DNA from: Gracilibacillus oryzae
GTDB taxonomy: Bacteria; Bacillota; Bacilli; Bacillales; Amphibacillaceae
NCBI RefSeq assembly: GCF_009498735.1
Contig: NZ_ML762430.1
Span: 127,385 to 191,384 of the forward strand
Length of the DNA stretch: 64,000 nt
Direction: 5' to 3'
This document shows positions 55,199 through 64,000 of the stretch, piece after piece. The notes under the pieces are model-generated. The model did no database searches and was not told the DNA's origin. It worked only from the letters and a program-made list of their open reading frames with translations. The position numbers and the translations under genes are program-made. Position 1 is the first letter of the stretch. Each line of letters starts with the position of its first letter.

Positions 55199-56636
55199 GT
55201 TATTATTTCAAACAAGACTAACAGAAAAAATAGGGATCTATCAAGCAGAGAATCAGGTCAGAGATATTCAGTTAGATCGCGATACCAACCATGCCCGCGT
55301 TGGATCAATTTTTTTAGGCAAGGTCAGGAATATCGATCGATCAATTGAGGCTGCTTTTATTGAAATAGAGAAAGATATTGTTGGATTTTTACCTAAAAGT
55401 GAATATCCGTTTAAAGATAAGTTCGGTTCTGCTTTAACAGACGGTGCTTCTGTAATCGTCCAGGTGATCAAAGAGGCATATCAGGATAAAGGGCCGCGAC
55501 TTACTGCGAATATTACATTCCCGGGCGCTAGCATGGTTTATTTGCCATATAGCGCATTTCTTGCATGTTCCAAAAAACTCTCCGAACAACAACGTGAGAA
55601 AATGGAAGGGTTACTCAAACCTCTCTTGGAAGATCAAGAAGGACTTATCATCCGAACGCAAAGTGTTGATCTGGCAGATGAGGTTATCATTAGTCAATTA
55701 GAGCAACTGAGAAAACAGTTTGCAACACTAGTGCACAACGCGAAATCAAAGAAAGCTCCATTTCCATTACTCACAACAAGCCAAGTGCCTGATCAGATGA
55801 TTAACCAATATCAGAGCAAGAAGCTGACTGAGATCATTTTTGATCAAATGGAAGTGATGAGGCAAATGCAGCAGAAATACCCGGATCTTGCAGAGGTCAT
55901 GAGCTATAGTCAGATGCCTGTGCCGGATAATCAGAAAACAGTTGATCAATTATTAGAGGAAGCTGTCCATCCCACTGTACGAACAAAAGAGGGGATCGCT
56001 ATAACAATTGAACAAACAGAAGGCTTAACCGTAATAGATGTGGACAGCAGCCAGTTTCAAAGCAGGCAAAATAAACGGATTACATTGTATCAAATCAATC
56101 AGAAAGCAGTCCGGCCAATAGCAGCCGAAATTCAGAAACGCAACTTGTCAGGGATTATTTTAATCGATTTTTTGAAAATGAAAAAAAAGGAAGAACACCA
56201 GCATATCCTGCAGTTATTGCGTAAAGAGTTGTTAAAAGATCCTATCAGAACAGAAGTATATGGATTCACAAAGCTAGGATTGGTTGAAATGACAAGAAAA
56301 AGAGAACATGTCGGCTTGTTGCAGCTAATGACAGAGAGAGCAACAACAGCCAGTGCTGAGAGAACGATGGAATCCTATGCTTATCAGTTCGAAAGAGAAC
56401 TAGACAGATGGAACCATACAAAAACAGAAGCCATCATTGTTGCATGTTCACAAGAATTCGATAAGTTATTGCAAGAAAAAGTTTACCCTAATGTCAGGGA
56501 GCAGGTAACATTGGATGTTTACAAAATGATCGATCACAGCATTTCCAACTACCAGATTGTCAGGAGCGGGAGTTGGGAATTAATCCATGAATATATGGAA
56601 CAGCATTCTGCACTTGTTATTGACAAAGTCCTATAA
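55191..56636 (+). CDS. rng: ribonuclease G/E family endoribonuclease
   Basis: This is a protein of 481 residues. The S1 RNA-binding domain is about 35-120 (GSIFLGKVRNIDRSIEAAFI). The RNase E/G core follows, with the 5' sensor and RIVTGD/DNase-like regions (PRLTANITFPGASMVYLPY; LEEAVHPTVRTKEGIAITI; TVIDVDSSQF; SGIILIDFLKMKKKEEHQHI with the catalytic Asp pattern; GFTKLGLVEMTRKR). It lies between spoIVFB and rplU as in many Bacillaceae; B. subtilis itself lacks RNase G/E. Start ATG overlaps spoIVFB by eight bases. It processes rRNA and mRNA. Confidence 0.9.
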   Translation: MCKLLFQTRLTEKIGIYQAENQVRDIQLDRDTNHARVGSIFLGKVRNIDRSIEAAFIEIEKDIVGFLPKSEYPFKDKFGSALTDGASVIVQVIKEAYQDKGPRLTANITFPGASMVYLPYSAFLACSKKLSEQQREKMEGLLKPLLEDQEGLIIRTQSVDLADEVIISQLEQLRKQFATLVHNAKSKKAPFPLLTTSQVPDQMINQYQSKKLTEIIFDQMEVMRQMQQKYPDLAEVMSYSQMPVPDNQKTVDQLLEEAVHPTVRTKEGIAITIEQTEGLTVIDVDSSQFQSRQNKRITLYQINQKAVRPIAAEIQKRNLSGIILIDFLKMKKKEEHQHILQLLRKELLKDPIRTEVYGFTKLGLVEMTRKREHVGLLQLMTERATTASAERTMESYAYQFERELDRWNHTKTEAIIVACSQEFDKLLQEKVYPNVREQVTLDVYKMIDHSISNYQIVRSGSWELIHEYMEQHSALVIDKVL

Positions 56637-56649
56637 AATATGGTATGAT
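56620..56649 (+). promoter_or_regulatory. promoter of the rplU operon
   Basis: TTGACA (56620-56625) and TATGAT (56644-56649), spaced by 18 bases. The -35 lies inside the last codons of rng. Confidence 0.7.
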
Positions 56650-56762
56650 CGATTCGTTGTTTATGTAGCACCCGTTGCTGCTGCAACCGCGCAGAACAGG
56701 TTATGAAAGCTTTGAATAAGCTTGCCTGTATGGCGAGTCTGAGTATTAGAGGAGGTGCATAT
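56650..56762 (+). promoter_or_regulatory. L21 ribosomal protein leader RNA
   Basis: The leader of about 110 bases contains GTAGCACCCGTTGCTGCTGC, CCGCGCAGAACAGG and AAGCTTTGAATAAGCTT hairpins before rplU. Position and the first stem-loops fit the Firmicutes L21 leader, thought to bind L21 for autoregulation. Recognised by location and general structure, not by a covariance model. Confidence 0.55.
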
Positions 56763-56763
56763 T

Positions 56764-57072
56764 GTGTACGCGATTATTGAAACTGGTGGAAAACAAGTGA
56801 AAGTAGAAGAAGGTCAAGTGATCTACGTAGAGAAGCTAGCTGCTGAAGCTGGTGAATCAGTAACATTTGACAAAGTACTTATAGTTGGTGGAGATGAGGC
56901 TAAGTTCGGTGCTCCATACGTAGACGGAGCTACTGTTACTGCGAAAGTAGAAAAACAAGGCCGTCAGAAAAAAATCACTGTATTCAAGTACAAGCCAAAG
57001 AAAAACTATTCACGCAAACAAGGTCACCGTCAGCCATACACGAAACTGACGATTGAAAAAATCAATGCATAA
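56764..57072 (+). CDS. rplU: 50S ribosomal protein L21
   Basis: This is a ribosomal protein of 102 residues. [18 protein letters not shown] at the start and [20 protein letters not shown] near the end are the family signatures. GTG 56764 is chosen, eight bases after AGAGGAGG; the upstream GTG 56755 overlaps the site. It begins the rplU-ysxB-rpmA unit. Confidence 0.97.
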   Translation: MYAIIETGGKQVKVEEGQVIYVEKLAAEAGESVTFDKVLIVGGDEAKFGAPYVDGATVTAKVEKQGRQKKITVFKYKPKKNYSRKQGHRQPYTKLTIEKINA

Positions 57073-57083
57073 GGGTTTCTCTT

Positions 57084-57706
<623 letters not shown>

Positions 57707-57714
57707 GGATTGAG

Positions 57715-57749
57715 AAAAGCTCTAACCTGCATAGGTTAGAGCTTTTTTT
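57715..57749 (+). terminator. terminator of the rplU operon
   Basis: AAGCTCTAACCT pairs with AGGTTAGAGCTT across GCAT, followed by T7. Confidence 0.9.
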
Positions 57750-58064
57750 GATGGCTCTACATATATAAGGGAAAGCGGGTAATTGTAATGAAAGAACAGT
57801 TAACTGCTAAAAGTGCTTTACGTGTATGAACGTTTTGAAGAATAAAAGCAGTTTAATCATCAAAAGAGCCAGCTTATATGTGAGATATGTAGAATAATAA
57901 CAGAGTAATCATCACAAAAGCTAACTGCCTGCATGAGATTTGATAAAAAAAAGTAACCCGTCAGTCATGACAAGGAATAAATCCCTATCTACCTCTCCAC
58001 TTATCGCATTTCCACAGTAACTATGCTATAATTTTCTTATTATGCTTTTGAGGTGAGTGCGGCT
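57750..58064. other. gap before spo0B without a supportable gene
   Basis: The 300 bases contain only a 13-codon frame at 57788 (MKEQLTAKSALRV), without a ribosome binding site. Some words such as AGTGCTTTACGTG and AGCTTATATGTGAGATAT look like decayed repeat arms. Nothing is assigned. Confidence 0.4.
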
Positions 58065-58568
58065 ATGCAAGAAAAAGAAGTGATTGAATTATTACGTCAT
58101 TACCGTCATGATAATTTGAATGATTTGCAACTTGTCATGGGATACTTACAATTAGGGAAACAAGAAAAAGCTCAAGCGAAAATCAATGAGATTATTGCAA
58201 AAGCAAATAATGAAAGACAGTTAGACCGGTTACAGCTCCCGGAGACGATGCTATGGCTTTATAAGAAAAACTGGTTCTCGGAGAATCTTTCATTAGAATA
58301 CAGGATCGAAATAAGTGACGAGACAGCTTCCTTTTCTGATAACAGTCTAAAGCAAAAGTTAGAGAAGATTTTTGCTGAACTAGCTGACTTTCAACAGGAA
58401 TTTCAGTATTATCATGCGATATTGTTATTTGGTAAACAGTTGCAATTAACCATTGAAGGGGAATGGCGAGATCAGGAAGCATTATTAAAACAATTAGAAA
58501 AGCATCAATTTCTAGATATCATTCAAATGAATGAAGACAAGCAATTACAAATAAAATGGACAGAATAA
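58065..58568 (+). CDS. spo0B: sporulation initiation phosphotransferase Spo0B
   Basis: This is a protein of 167 residues that passes phosphate from Spo0F to Spo0A. The phosphorylated His is probably His15 in RHYRHDNLNDLQLVMGYLQL, corresponding to the HDWMNKLQLI stretch of B. subtilis. The C-terminal half resembles a degenerate HATPase domain. ATG 58065 follows GAGGTGAGTG; GTG 58053 overlaps the site. Eighteen bases separate it from obgE, as in B. subtilis. Confidence 0.88.
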   Translation: MQEKEVIELLRHYRHDNLNDLQLVMGYLQLGKQEKAQAKINEIIAKANNERQLDRLQLPETMLWLYKKNWFSENLSLEYRIEISDETASFSDNSLKQKLEKIFAELADFQQEFQYYHAILLFGKQLQLTIEGEWRDQEALLKQLEKHQFLDIIQMNEDKQLQIKWTE

Positions 58569-58586
58569 ATGAAGTAGGTGATTCGA

Positions 58587-59867
58587 ATGTTTGTCGATCA
58601 GGTCAAAGTTTATGTAAAAGCAGGAGATGGGGGCAATGGAAGTGTTGCCTTTCGTCGTGAAATATATGTGCCAATGGGCGGACCAGCAGGCGGAGATGGT
58701 GGTAACGGTGGAGACATCATTTTCGAAGTTGATGAAGGTTTAAACACATTGATGGATTTTCGTTATCAAAGGCATTTTAAAGCAAAACGCGGGGAAAGTG
58801 GCATGGGAAAAGGCATGCACGGGAAAAATGCAGAGCCTTTAGTACTTGCTGTTCCTCCAGGTACAACCGTAAAAGATGTAAATACTGAAGAAGTTCTCGC
58901 TGATCTGGTGGAACATAAGCAAAGAGCCGTTATCGCAAAAGGTGGTCGCGGCGGTCGCGGGAATATCCGATTTGCGACAGCTAGGAACCCTGCACCTGAA
59001 ATTGCAGAAAATGGTGAGCCGGGTGTCGAAAGAGATATCCAGATTGAATTAAAATTAATTGCTGACGTAGGATTAGTTGGTTTTCCGAGTGTAGGGAAAT
59101 CTACTTTGTTGTCCGTAGTAAGTGCGGCAAGACCGAAAATTGCCGATTATCATTTTACGACATTATCACCTAACTTAGGAGTAGTAGATACACAGGATCA
59201 GCGAAGCTTTGTCCTTGCTGACTTGCCTGGTTTAATTGAAGGAGCGCATGAAGGTGTCGGTTTAGGGCATCAATTCCTGCGTCACGTGGAGAGAACACGT
59301 GTTGTTCTTCACGTATTAGATATGGCGGGAACAGAGGGACGCGACCCTTATGATGATTTCATTACAATTAATAAAGAGCTGGAACAATATGATCCAAGCA
59401 TTTTGGAGCGGCCGCAAATTATTGCCGCAAATAAAATGGATTTACCAGAGGCAGAAGAGCAATTAGCCTTTTTTAAAGAACAGCTGGAAGAAGATTATCC
59501 AATATATCCAATCTCTACCGTTACAAGAGAAGGGATTCGTGATTTATTGTTTGCTGTTGCAAATAAATTAGATGAAATTCCGAAAAATTATAAGCCTATT
59601 GAAGAAAAAGAAGATCGTGTTGTCTACCGCTTTGAAAAACAAGAGAAAGCCTTTAAGATCACAAGAGATCCGGATGGTGCTTTTGTCTTGTCAGGTGAAC
59701 AAATAGAAAAATTACTGAAAATGACTGATCTGACTCGAGACGAATCGATCCAGCGATTTTCACGTCAATTACGTGGGATGGGTGTTGACCAGGCATTACG
59801 TGAACGAGGAGCAGAGAATGGTGACACGGTAAGATTACTTGATTTTGAATTCGAGTTTATGGAATAA
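58587..59867 (+). CDS. obgE: GTPase ObgE/CgtA
   Basis: This is an essential GTPase of 426 residues involved in 50S assembly, stress and sporulation initiation. The glycine-rich Obg fold is about 1-157 ([34 protein letters not shown]). G1 is GFPSVGKST (about 166), G3 is [12 protein letters not shown] and G4 is NKMDL. The C-terminal OCT domain is about 350-426. ATG 58587 after AGTAGGTG is chosen over GTG 58578. Confidence 0.96.
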   Translation: MFVDQVKVYVKAGDGGNGSVAFRREIYVPMGGPAGGDGGNGGDIIFEVDEGLNTLMDFRYQRHFKAKRGESGMGKGMHGKNAEPLVLAVPPGTTVKDVNTEEVLADLVEHKQRAVIAKGGRGGRGNIRFATARNPAPEIAENGEPGVERDIQIELKLIADVGLVGFPSVGKSTLLSVVSAARPKIADYHFTTLSPNLGVVDTQDQRSFVLADLPGLIEGAHEGVGLGHQFLRHVERTRVVLHVLDMAGTEGRDPYDDFITINKELEQYDPSILERPQIIAANKMDLPEAEEQLAFFKEQLEEDYPIYPISTVTREGIRDLLFAVANKLDEIPKNYKPIEEKEDRVVYRFEKQEKAFKITRDPDGAFVLSGEQIEKLLKMTDLTRDESIQRFSRQLRGMGVDQALRERGAENGDTVRLLDFEFEFME

Positions 59868-59904
59868 TTTTGATAAGCTCAAATAGGTAAAGGGGAATAA
59901 ATGA

Positions 59905-60357
59905 ATGCCCGGAGAGAATGAAAAGTTCTACTTGGTACGAGAGGATTTCTTGCCAGACGGAATGAAAAAAACAATCGAGGCAAAAAAATTGTTAGAAAGA
60001 AAAAAAGTTGACTCCATTCATGAAGCAACCAAGACAGTGGGCCTTTCACGCAGTGTTTTTTATAAATACCGTGATGCAGTGTTCCCTTTTCAACATATGG
60101 TAAAAGAACAAATGCTTACATTATTTTTTCATCTTGAAGACCAGACTGGTGCCTTGTCCCACTTGCTGTCAATGGTGGCAAGTGCTGGGTGCAACATTTT
60201 AACCATCCACCAGACAATTCCCATTCAAGGGAAAGCGAATGTCACACTTTCATTAAATACGTCAGGAATGACCAAAGAGATCGATGACTTGATTCATCAG
60301 TTAAAGCAGGTTTCTTATGTCAATCAAGTAGAAATATTAAGTTCAGGCGTGTCTTAG
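59905..60357 (+). CDS. pheB: ACT domain protein PheB
   Basis: This is a protein of 150 residues. The N-terminal region has a helix-turn-helix-like segment ([20 protein letters not shown], about 40-59) and the C-terminal ACT domain is about 70-145 ([20 protein letters not shown] ... NVTLSLN). It is the UPF0735 family, traditionally named PheB for its place before pheA; chorismate mutase activity has not been shown for this family as far as I know. It begins 37 bases after obgE. Confidence 0.85.
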   Translation: MPGENEKFYLVREDFLPDGMKKTIEAKKLLERKKVDSIHEATKTVGLSRSVFYKYRDAVFPFQHMVKEQMLTLFFHLEDQTGALSHLLSMVASAGCNILTIHQTIPIQGKANVTLSLNTSGMTKEIDDLIHQLKQVSYVNQVEILSSGVS

Positions 60358-60364
60358 AGGGAGA

Positions 60365-60455
60365 TTTTGATCAGTGGAGTTTTGGCTTGGACTGATCATG
60401 TAGCGAAACTTATCAGGATGCTTCGCGTCTGTTTATCCTTTTCTTGGAAATGACA
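60365..60455 (-). repeat. family A dispersed repeat, inverted copy
   Basis: On the minus strand the core is at 60430-60402 with one change from copy 1 (AGACGCGAAGCATCC). It is followed by the hairpin TGATCA(GT)/(AC)TGATCA (60368-60398). It separates pheB from pheA and is the only copy facing away from the downstream gene. Confidence 0.65.
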
Positions 60456-60493
60456 GGCGTTTAGCACTGTGATAAATAGGGGGAGCAAATTTC

Positions 60494-61378
60494 ATGTCAG
60501 AAACAATAGGATACTTAGGGCCTAAAGGTACATTTACTAAAATTGCAGTAGATTCTATGTTTAATGGAGAAGTGAAAAAAGGTTTTACGAATATTCCGGA
60601 ATGTATTGATGCCGTTAGAAATGAAGAGATAGATTATGCTGTCGTTCCTTTGGAGAATACAATTGAAGGAACTGTTAATATTACATTAGACTATTTAATT
60701 CAGGCAGAAAATGTGAAAATTGTCAGTGAGGTGATTGTTCCGATTCGTCAGCATCTGATGGTGCATTCGGACAATGCAGAGGAACCTTTAGATCAATTGG
60801 ATGTGATTTATTCCCATCCTCATGCAATTGCCCAGTGCCATGCTTTTCTGCGTAATCAATTGCCGAATGTAAAAGCTCAATCGATGACATCAACTGCAGC
60901 AGCAGCAGAATATGTCAGCAAGCATCCAGAAGAAAAGGTTGCGGCGATTGCGAACCATTTAGCAGCAAAAGAGTATGATTTACCTATTGTCAAAAAAGAT
61001 ATCCATGATTTTGATAACAATCATACAAGATTTGTTGTCCTGCATAAAGAAGATACAGCTCTAACCTCCAATAAACTAGAGGAAAAAGGCTATAAAACAA
61101 CGATTACGGTCTCATTACCATCAGACCGTCCTGGTGCCTTGCATCAAGTACTTTCCGCATTTGCCTGGCGTAATCTCAATTTATCCAAAATCGAATCACG
61201 TCCGATGAAGACTGGTTTAGGCAATTATTATTTCTTAATTGATATTGAGCAGAAATTAGATGAGGTCCTGATTCCAAATGCTATCGCGGAGATGGAGTCA
61301 TTGGGGTGCTCTGTTGATATATTAGGCAGCTATCCATATTATTTGCATAGCGGCAATGGGGTGACGCTTGCGGTATAA
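60494..61378 (+). CDS. pheA: prephenate dehydratase
   Basis: This enzyme of 294 residues makes phenylpyruvate from prephenate. The catalytic domain is about 1-180: GYLGPKGTFTKIAVDSMF at the start, VVPLENTIEGTVNITLDYL, and the conserved TRF in NNHTRFVVL. The regulatory ACT domain is about 198-280, with ESRPMKTGLGNYYFLIDI, where the ESRP motif binds phenylalanine. It starts behind AGGGGGAGC. An inverted terminator overlaps its end. Confidence 0.95.
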   Translation: MSETIGYLGPKGTFTKIAVDSMFNGEVKKGFTNIPECIDAVRNEEIDYAVVPLENTIEGTVNITLDYLIQAENVKIVSEVIVPIRQHLMVHSDNAEEPLDQLDVIYSHPHAIAQCHAFLRNQLPNVKAQSMTSTAAAAEYVSKHPEEKVAAIANHLAAKEYDLPIVKKDIHDFDNNHTRFVVLHKEDTALTSNKLEEKGYKTTITVSLPSDRPGALHQVLSAFAWRNLNLSKIESRPMKTGLGNYYFLIDIEQKLDEVLIPNAIAEMESLGCSVDILGSYPYYLHSGNGVTLAV

Positions 61379-61396
61379 ACTCGCAAGCGTTATTTT
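61364..61396 (+). terminator. terminator overlapping the pheA stop
   Basis: ACGCTTGCG pairs perfectly with CGCAAGCGT, followed by TATTTTC. The stop codon lies in the loop. Confidence 0.75.
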
Positions 61397-61419
61397 CTTA
61401 TAAGGAAAGAAAGTATAAA

Positions 61420-61540
61420 CGGAGATGTCTAGCTCCAAGCGCCTGCCCCTCGAGGTCTTAAGCGATCCTGCTATGTGGCAAAGATCGCCACGTCGCAGTT
61501 TCGCTTAAGCTTGTCGGGGCAGAACAGGCGCTTTTCGCTT
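61420..61540. repeat. family C palindromic repeat
   Basis: AAGCGCCTG(C)CCC pairs with GGG(G)CAG...AGGCGCTT and the inner CTTAAGCG with CGCTTAAG (61437-61533). It begins GATGTCTAGCTCCAAGCGCC and contains CTTGTCGGGGC; I recall this element as a frequent intergenic repeat of Bacillaceae. It lies between the convergent pheA and niaR and may end both transcripts. Confidence 0.7.
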
Positions 61541-61543
61541 TTC

Positions 61544-62071
61544 TTATTTAACAAGAAACCCTTTCTGCTGCAATGCCTCATAAGCTTTGTCCAGTTTCCA
61601 TTCCTGGTCTGCTGTAATCGTATGGTTATGGACACCATCGGTTAACTGGAGTAAGTAGGGAGCATTATTTTGTTCAATTCTTGCCACAAATGAATCGACT
61701 TCGGCACGATTGCTAACCATGATCGATGCTTTTAAATCGCCATAGATTGGATGTTCAATCATGACATCTTTCACCATCGCCCCATTATCCACGATTGCAT
61801 ATAATTCCTCTTTTGTTTCCTCACCTGTATGACGGCAAGCGATAACCTTCTCAAACGGCTGATCGGTTTGTTTTTGCATATAGATGTAGCCATTGCTTGT
61901 TGCGATAATTGGGTGGTTTTGTGCTTTCAATAGCGTAATATCCTGCACAATCACTTGACGGCTCACATTAGCTTTTTCCGCTAATTCACCACCAGTCAGC
62001 GGCTTATCTGCTTCCTGCAGCCACCCTCTGATTGCCTCTCTTCTTTCATTGCCTATGAGTTTCTTTGTCAT
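61544..62071 (-). CDS. niaR: transcriptional repressor of NAD biosynthesis NiaR
   Basis: This is a regulator of 175 residues that binds nicotinate and represses nadBCA-nifS. The N-terminal winged helix is about 8-65 (RREAIRGWLQEADKPLTGGEL ... SRQVIVQDITLLKAQ). The 3H domain is about 80-175, with the three conserved His in CRHTGEE, IEHPIYGDL and DGVHNHTI; these bind metal and ligand. The ORF overlaps nifS by four bases, so both are co-transcribed, as for yrxA-nifS in B. subtilis. Its likely operator is at 63248-63280. Confidence 0.93.
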   Translation of the reverse strand: MTKKLIGNERREAIRGWLQEADKPLTGGELAEKANVSRQVIVQDITLLKAQNHPIIATSNGYIYMQKQTDQPFEKVIACRHTGEETKEELYAIVDNGAMVKDVMIEHPIYGDLKASIMVSNRAEVDSFVARIEQNNAPYLLQLTDGVHNHTITADQEWKLDKAYEALQQKGFLVK

Positions 62072-63216
62072 AAAACACTCTGCTCCTCCTTTATCCTGCT
62101 AAAGATTTTTGCTGATATATCAATCACCTGGTCGATGTCATTAAATGTTGTTAAATGACTAAATGAAAAACGGATATAACGATTTCCATCTTCCTTGTTA
62201 TGTAACAGTGGCATGATAGCTCGCGGGATTTGCTGCTGCCCAAGACTGCATGCACTTCCGCTTGAAATCGCAATACCATAACGATTATATTCTAATAAAA
62301 TATAATCCCCTTGTGTAGTCGCTGTCAAACAGCCAACAATACTTGGGCAGCTAATGTTATTTTCTGCAACAGGAATAAGCGGTAGCTGATGGACAGCCAA
62401 TTGCTCAATAAAGTATTTTTTTATATTCTGCAGATGACTTAGGTGTTCTGCTAAATGTTTGTGCATATAGTCAGCAGCAAAGGCGAATGCCGTTGCACTT
62501 GCCACATCTACTGTTCCTGGACGAATGCCTTTTTCATTGTTCATCTTAACAGGGTTCTCAATAAGTACTACTCTCGGGTGGAAGTAGACTGCTCCCACTC
62601 CTTTTGGTCCAAAGATTTTGTGACTGGATATTGTAATAGCATCAACAGCAATGTTTGCTAGATCAATCTTTATTTTACCAAATGATTGAACACAATCGCT
62701 ATGAAAATATATCCCCTGTTTTCTTAAAAAAAGACCGATTTGTTCAATTGGCTGGATTACCCCTGTTTCACCATTCACATGCTGAATCGAAACAAGACAG
62801 GTGTCTGGTCTGATATTGGCTGCTAAATCTTCCAAACTTATTAGTCCTTGTTTGTCTCCAGTTAGAAATGTAACCTCAACATCTCCGGTTTTATGTAAGT
62901 TCTTCAAATGATAATAAACAGAGCTGTGTTCCATCATTGTAGAAATGACATGTTTTTTTCCTGTACAACACCTTAGCAGTGTGTCAATTGCCAGTCTGTT
63001 TCCTTCTGTTCCTCCACTTGTGTAATAAATATGATTACTTGCCGTCTGTAATGTGGTTGCTAACATCTCTCGCCCATTTTCTAAAACACTGGCAGCATTT
63101 GAGCCAATATCATGTAAACTGCTGGCATTGCCATAGTGCTTTCTGGATATTTCCATATAAACAGATAAAGCGTCTTCCATTATTGGGGTAGTCGCTGCAT
63201 AATCGCAATAAATCAT
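62068..63216 (-). CDS. nifS: cysteine desulfurase NifS (NAD biosynthesis-linked)
   Basis: This is a PLP enzyme of 382 residues that supplies sulfur for the Fe-S cluster of quinolinate synthase NadA. The PLP lysine is in ISSHKIFGPKGVGAVYF and the persulfide cysteine in SSGSACSLGQQ. The N-terminus YCDYAATTPI is typical of the family. It is divergent from nadB, the B. subtilis arrangement. Confidence 0.94.
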   Translation of the reverse strand: MIYCDYAATTPIMEDALSVYMEISRKHYGNASSLHDIGSNAASVLENGREMLATTLQTASNHIYYTSGGTEGNRLAIDTLLRCCTGKKHVISTMMEHSSVYYHLKNLHKTGDVEVTFLTGDKQGLISLEDLAANIRPDTCLVSIQHVNGETGVIQPIEQIGLFLRKQGIYFHSDCVQSFGKIKIDLANIAVDAITISSHKIFGPKGVGAVYFHPRVVLIENPVKMNNEKGIRPGTVDVASATAFAFAADYMHKHLAEHLSHLQNIKKYFIEQLAVHQLPLIPVAENNISCPSIVGCLTATTQGDYILLEYNRYGIAISSGSACSLGQQQIPRAIMPLLHNKEDGNRYIRFSFSHLTTFNDIDQVIDISAKIFSRIKEEQSVL

Positions 63217-63247
63217 GGGAACACTCCTTCTTTAAAAAATACTTGCA

Positions 63248-63280
63248 TTTACACATATTATATGTAAATATATGTGTAAA
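63248..63280. promoter_or_regulatory. candidate NiaR operator
   Basis: TTTACACATAT (63248-63258) is the perfect reverse complement of ATATGTGTAAA (63270-63280), with ATATGTAAAT between. The TACACxTGTxxA-like arms resemble the NiaR site described for Bacillus nad genes. It lies between the divergent starts of nifS and nadB, where the repressor would control both. Confidence 0.65.
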
Positions 63281-63305
63281 GACAACTGTAAAGTTAGGTG
63301 AGAAT

Positions 63306-64000
63306 ATGCGAAAACCAAAAGTGCTGATTATTGGGGCAGGAATTGCTGCTCATATAGTTGCCAGCAAGCTTTTTGCCACAATGGATGTTGTAATGATTAC
63401 AAAGAAAAGTGTTCATGCGAACAACTCGGTGAAGGCACAAGGGGGAGTTGCAGCAGCTATCGCACCAGATGACTGTTGGTATTATCATTACCAGGACACA
63501 TTAACAGCCGGAGGAAATTATAATGAAAAAAAAGCAGTCCAATTTTTAACAAAAGAAGGAATTGTGCAAATGCTTCAGCTTATCAGTCAGCTCCCAGTAG
63601 ATAAAAATTTCCAGGGAAATATTGATTTTGGAAGAGAAGGGGCCCACAAACTTCGTAGAATCATCCATCTTGGTGGTGATCAAACCGGAAAATTGCTAAT
63701 GCACTATTACCAGCATATAGTAAGGGGAAAAGTGGAAATTATAGAAAATCATACAGCAGTGGATTGTCTGATGGAAGACAACAAATGTATCGGTATGGTC
63801 ACGATTGATGAGGCAGATTCTCTTCATTATCATTATGCTGACCATATTATTTTAGCAACAGGCGGGTGTGGGGCATTATATCAAGCAACCTCAAACGATC
63901 CGACCGTGACAGGGGATGGCATCGCTATTGCCTATCGAGCAGGTGCTGTTGTGAAAGATATGGAATTTGTTCAGTTCCATCCAACCATGATTAAAGGTGG
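63306..64000 (+). CDS. nadB: L-aspartate oxidase (partial, runs off the window)
   Basis: This is the first step of de novo NAD synthesis, aspartate to iminoaspartate. The visible 231 residues start MRKPKVLIIGAGIAAHIVAS (FAD Rossmann; GAGIAA), then NSVKAQGGVAAAIAPDD, DFGREGAHKLRRIIHLGGDQ (succinate-dehydrogenase-family signature), ILATGGCGALYQATSNDP and EFVQFHPTM. ATG 63306 follows TTAGGTGAG. No stop occurs up to the end of the window. Confidence 0.95.
   Translation, partial: MRKPKVLIIGAGIAAHIVASKLFATMDVVMITKKSVHANNSVKAQGGVAAAIAPDDCWYYHYQDTLTAGGNYNEKKAVQFLTKEGIVQMLQLISQLPVDKNFQGNIDFGREGAHKLRRIIHLGGDQTGKLLMHYYQHIVRGKVEIIENHTAVDCLMEDNKCIGMVTIDEADSLHYHYADHIILATGGCGALYQATSNDPTVTGDGIAIAYRAGAVVKDMEFVQFHPTMIKG

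Noticed and set aside
57788-57829. 13-codon frame in the rpmA-spo0B gap
   Set aside because: No ribosome binding site and no sign of conservation.

Overview
The window is a piece of the chromosome of an endospore-forming, low-GC, Gram-positive bacterium of the Bacillaceae. It carries gerM, spoVID, ysxE, spoIIB, spoIVFA/FB and spo0B, uses Bacillus-type ribosome binding sites with frequent TTG and GTG starts, and follows the racE-to-nadB gene order that I know from Bacillus subtilis. Several features differ from B. subtilis: an RNase G gene sits before rplU, and lonB, comC and maf are missing from their usual places. The palindromic intergenic repeats would fit a halotolerant relative (Oceanobacillus/Gracilibacillus-like), but the genus is only a guess.

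Regions. (1) 1-4954 is an eroded accessory region. It holds small membrane proteins, a Nudix gene with an in-frame stop, a frameshifted small reading frame, an intact Nudix/GNAT pair, a decayed methyltransferase tail and repeats. (2) 4955-11046 holds a CPA1 antiporter, then ysmB-racE-gerM-rph-ysnA-ysnB. (3) 11087-21082 is mixed accessory and housekeeping: a DUF2642 protein, methyltransferases, an amidase whose C-terminal module is a separate overlapping gene, tRNA-Arg and tRNA-Gly, a chemoreceptor, ysoA, a phosphatase and folD behind a ZTP riboswitch. (4) 21529-27645 is the protein quality-control block tig, clpX, lonA, ysxC. (5) 28428-34625 is hemAXCDBL, glutamyl-tRNA to uroporphyrinogen. (6) 34847-40912 holds spore coat genes spoVID and ysxE, a c-di-GMP-I riboswitch in front of a SinI-like anti-repressor, a type II NADH dehydrogenase and a FetAB-type exporter. 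(7) 40919-46489 holds a T-box leader and valS, an ATP-grasp ligase and folC. (8) 46863-57706 is the morphogenesis, division and sporulation cluster spoIIB, radC, mreBCD, minCD, spoIVFA/FB, rng, rplU-ysxB-rpmA. (9) 58065-64000 holds spo0B, obgE, pheB, pheA, niaR, nifS and the start of nadB, with a NiaR-type palindrome between the divergent nifS and nadB.

The strongest observations are three. First, a c-di-GMP riboswitch lies upstream of a 43-residue SinI-like protein, with a visible, mutually exclusive hairpin that would bury the ribosome binding site; this would connect c-di-GMP directly to the biofilm/motility switch. Second, mreC (in-frame TAA) and minC (one-base frameshift) both carry lesions inside one shape/division cluster. 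Third, there are two families of structured intergenic repeats: one ends exactly at ribosome binding sites, and the other keeps base-paired ends although the end sequences differ between copies.
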